DNA of 64,000 bases from UBA7803 sp041690675. GTDB lineage: Bacteria; Pseudomonadota; Gammaproteobacteria; Pseudomonadales; Azotimanducaceae. Under the pieces are notes generated by a model. That model was not told where the DNA came from. It saw nothing but the letters and a program-made list of their open reading frames with translations, and searched no databases. This document shows, one piece after another, positions 62,242 to 64,000 of this stretch. Position 1 is the first letter of the stretch. Each line of letters starts with the position of its first letter. The translations under genes and the position numbers were made by a program. The stretch covers positions 74,368 through 138,367 of the forward strand of contig JAWLGU010000001.1 of the NCBI GenBank assembly GCA_041690675.1, given 5' to 3'.

Positions 62242-63104
62242 GAGAAAAGCTCCATCTGCGGTTCCGGGTCGGCGCCTGCCGATGCCTCGAAGGTGCTGAC
62301 CCGGACCTGGTAGGCCCGGTGCCGCGCCACGTTGAAGACCCCCTGCTCGAACAGCAGGTACTGACCCTTGATGCCCACCAGGCGACCGGCCACGCACGGC
62401 TCCTTCCCGAGCTCGAGGCGAACGCAGCGGCGCGGGTACTCCAGCACCGGAAACTCGAGCCGTTGCTCTGGCTCCTGCGCCAGCCACTCGATGCCATCGA
62501 GCCGGCCCGGGACCTGGGTCAGGCGGCGGTGCAGGGTCTCACGCCATTCCGCCAGATTCAGGATCGGCGCATCGCCGGTGACGAGCGCCCGCCAATCCGT
62601 GCGATCACTGACCTGCCGCGCCAGATCGGCCTCGAGCGCGCCCGCCCGCTCCCGGCTCACCGCCCGGGCCAACACCAGCCCCTGGCTGGCGCCCTGATCC
62701 AGCCAGCGGATGAACTGCCGCCCCTCGCGGGTGAGGCCCACCTTCAGCCCGCTGGAATTGGCCAGGTAGACCAGGTGGGGCTGCATGCAGAACGAGGCCC
62801 CCCACTCCGGCTCCCGGCAGGTGCCGGCGCGGAAGTGGCAGCGGGTCGGGCTGACCACGCAAAGATCGCACCGCGCCAGGCTTCGGAAACAGCCATAGCA
62901 GTAGCCGTCGCCGTAGCTGCGGCGGGTGCCGGCTCCGCAATGGCTGCAGCTGATCCGTCCGAGGAAGTCGATGCACAACCCACTGCCGAGCAGCGCGTTG
63001 AGCCCGAGGCTTTCCACCGAGCCTGTCGCGGTTTTCACCTCCAACCGGTACCTCGCCGGCGCCGCGGGCTCGACGGCGAGCCGTTCCAGGATACCTTCAA
63101 CCAC
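62238..63104 (-). CDS. DUF2797 zinc-ribbon protein
   Basis: 288 residues. Many cysteines in the pattern CSHCGAGTRRSYGDGYCYGCF, CDLCVVSPTRCHF, GTCREPEW suggest a metal-binding domain. It continues with HLVYLANSSGLKVGLTREGR and RWLDQGASQGLVLARA, an intein/GIY-YIG-like region of DUF2797. The GTG 63104 start has a GGAG Shine-Dalgarno sequence and overlaps the rhomboid end by 8 bp. Function unknown. Confidence 0.87.
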   Translation of the reverse strand: MVEGILERLAVEPAAPARYRLEVKTATGSVESLGLNALLGSGLCIDFLGRISCSHCGAGTRRSYGDGYCYGCFRSLARCDLCVVSPTRCHFRAGTCREPEWGASFCMQPHLVYLANSSGLKVGLTREGRQFIRWLDQGASQGLVLARAVSRERAGALEADLARQVSDRTDWRALVTGDAPILNLAEWRETLHRRLTQVPGRLDGIEWLAQEPEQRLEFPVLEYPRRCVRLELGKEPCVAGRLVGIKGQYLLFEQGVFNVARHRAYQVRVSTFEASAGADPEPQMELFS

Positions 63105-63936
63105 CGCGCGCGCTCCACAGCAGCGCCAGCCCGGCGCCGCTGGCCAGCCCGCCCCAGTGAGCGGCATTGGCCACGTACAGCCCGAACGGCTCGGTGATCC
63201 CGGTGGTGAAGATCACCAGGAACACCAGAAGACCCACCGCGACCCCCCGTGGCAGCTGCCAGGCGGCAACCCCGGGGAGCCGCGCGCTCATCACCAGGAC
63301 GAAGCCGAGCAGCCCGTACGCCACCCCGGAGAGGCCGCCGAACAGCGGATTCCCCCAGGCGTACTGAATGAGGTTCGAGATCCCGGCGAGCACCAGCACC
63401 ACCAACCACAGCCCAACCGCGGAAAGCTCCCGCTCCACCCGCCGGCCGAGTTCGATGGTCACGGCGCAATTGAACGCCAGGTGCAACACGGAAAAATGCA
63501 GGAACATGGGGGTGAACCAGCGCCACACCTCCGGGCCGCCGATCAGCTCCGCCACGGAGGGCAGAGCGGCCGCCGGGATGCGGGGATCCACGATGGCGAG
63601 CCAGGCCGCCAGCTCCGTGAGCCGCCCTTCGGCCAGCGGACGGCTGAACGGGAACACCAGCAGCGCCAGGGCGATGAGAAACGTCAGCCCCGGATACCGC
63701 GCGATCCCCTGCCACCACCGGGAGGGGGTCACCGGCCGCGGCACCGCCTCGAGCTTCAACCGCCCGTCCTTCCAGGCCCGGTACGCGCCGCGCACCGCCT
63801 CCGCCTGGGCCGGGTCCCGCACCTCCAGCACCTGTGAGCCACGCTCCTCGAACACCCGATGCACCACCCGCTGCTGCCACAGGTAGCTGGAGAAGAGCGA
63901 TAGATCCTCGTCCAGCGAGGTTTCGATGACGCGCAT
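63097..63936 (-). CDS. glpG: Rhomboid intramembrane serine protease, GlpG-like
   Basis: 279 residues. A cytoplasmic N-terminal domain (residues about 1-75) precedes the six-helix rhomboid core: LHFSVLHLAFNC with His152 and Asn156 (oxyanion), FGGLSGVAYGLLG with catalytic Ser203, and ANAAHWGGLASG with His260. It cuts membrane proteins within the bilayer. The N-terminal domain marks it as GlpG rather than a rhombosortase. The 64 bp to the window end show no gene. Confidence 0.94.
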   Translation of the reverse strand: MRVIETSLDEDLSLFSSYLWQQRVVHRVFEERGSQVLEVRDPAQAEAVRGAYRAWKDGRLKLEAVPRPVTPSRWWQGIARYPGLTFLIALALLVFPFSRPLAEGRLTELAAWLAIVDPRIPAAALPSVAELIGGPEVWRWFTPMFLHFSVLHLAFNCAVTIELGRRVERELSAVGLWLVVLVLAGISNLIQYAWGNPLFGGLSGVAYGLLGFVLVMSARLPGVAAWQLPRGVAVGLLVFLVIFTTGITEPFGLYVANAAHWGGLASGAGLALLWSARGG

Positions 63937-64000
63937 GAAGGAAGCCGGAAGTGGTAGTACACTGCTCGGGTCACTTTCACGTACTTCAGCATCCTGATGC

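Noticed and set aside
63097..63936. Rhombosortase partner for the rhombotarget lipoprotein
   Set aside because: The GlpG-type N-terminal cytoplasmic domain and length point to general GlpG, and the two genes are 62 kb apart.

Overview
The window is high-GC chromosomal DNA from a gammaproteobacterium. The markers are a complete six-gene Na+-translocating NADH:quinone oxidoreductase operon, a 200-residue LexA under two tandem SOS boxes, mfd followed by csiV, a Pseudomonas-like methylthioinosine phosphorylase/hypoxanthine phosphoribosyltransferase pair, Slt70-type transglycosylase, GlpG-type rhomboid, Bfr/Bfd and quinone-linked PyrD. An affiliation near Ectothiorhodospiraceae/Chromatiales-like halophiles is plausible but is inference. 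Genes are dense, with many 1-8 bp start/stop overlaps. I found no rRNA, tRNA, CRISPR array, integrase or transposase.

Layout. 1-9 kb: the 5' part of a rhombotarget-type lipoprotein, endonuclease V, and a mixed catabolic stretch (metallo-beta-lactamase alkylsulfatase, TAXI/TRAP uptake pair, type B carboxylesterase, TauD-like dioxygenase). 9-12 kb: bacterioferritin and its ferredoxin Bfd diverge from a region with three Fur-like sites; then MaoC/enoyl-CoA hydratase and a cysteine-less DksA-like protein. 12-16.5 kb, the most unusual part: a GrdB-like protein interrupted by an in-frame TGA that looks like a selenocysteine codon (UxxC motif, 8-bp hairpin starting 11 nt downstream). It is followed by a displaced copy of the 3' end of nqrF and a roughly 3.2 kb segment holding a beta-propeller/glycosyltransferase fusion and a DUF2785 protein, which separates the displaced copy from the real nqrF. 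16.4-29 kb: nqrABCDEF, a long GAPDH, and korA/korB with a GltD-like flavoprotein that carries ferredoxin clusters, together a redox and energy block. 29-41 kb: retropepsin-like protease, mfd-csiV, purine/methylthioadenosine salvage, MscS channel, an envelope pair (LolA-like protein and SPOR beta-barrel), lexA. 40-52.5 kb: topA with its usual small neighbours, universal stress protein, slt, tatD, a C39-like cysteine protease with a small membrane protein, a GNAT acetyltransferase, ddl, pyrD. 52.6-64 kb: a six-gene MoxR/DUF58/DUF4381/Bat (aerotolerance) operon, then pepN, a DUF2797 protein and a GlpG rhomboid protease on the opposite strand.

How the parts fit: the Nqr, Kor and GAPDH genes are central electron-transfer enzymes transcribed in one direction. 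Bfr/Bfd form an iron store and release pair that is probably Fur-controlled. The phosphorylase releases hypoxanthine that the adjacent transferase can reclaim. LexA is autoregulated. The 12-16.5 kb region looks rearranged, and the tail of the putative selenoprotein runs into one copy of the repeat. No gene-free stretch exceeds 300 bases; the longest is 15096-15389.
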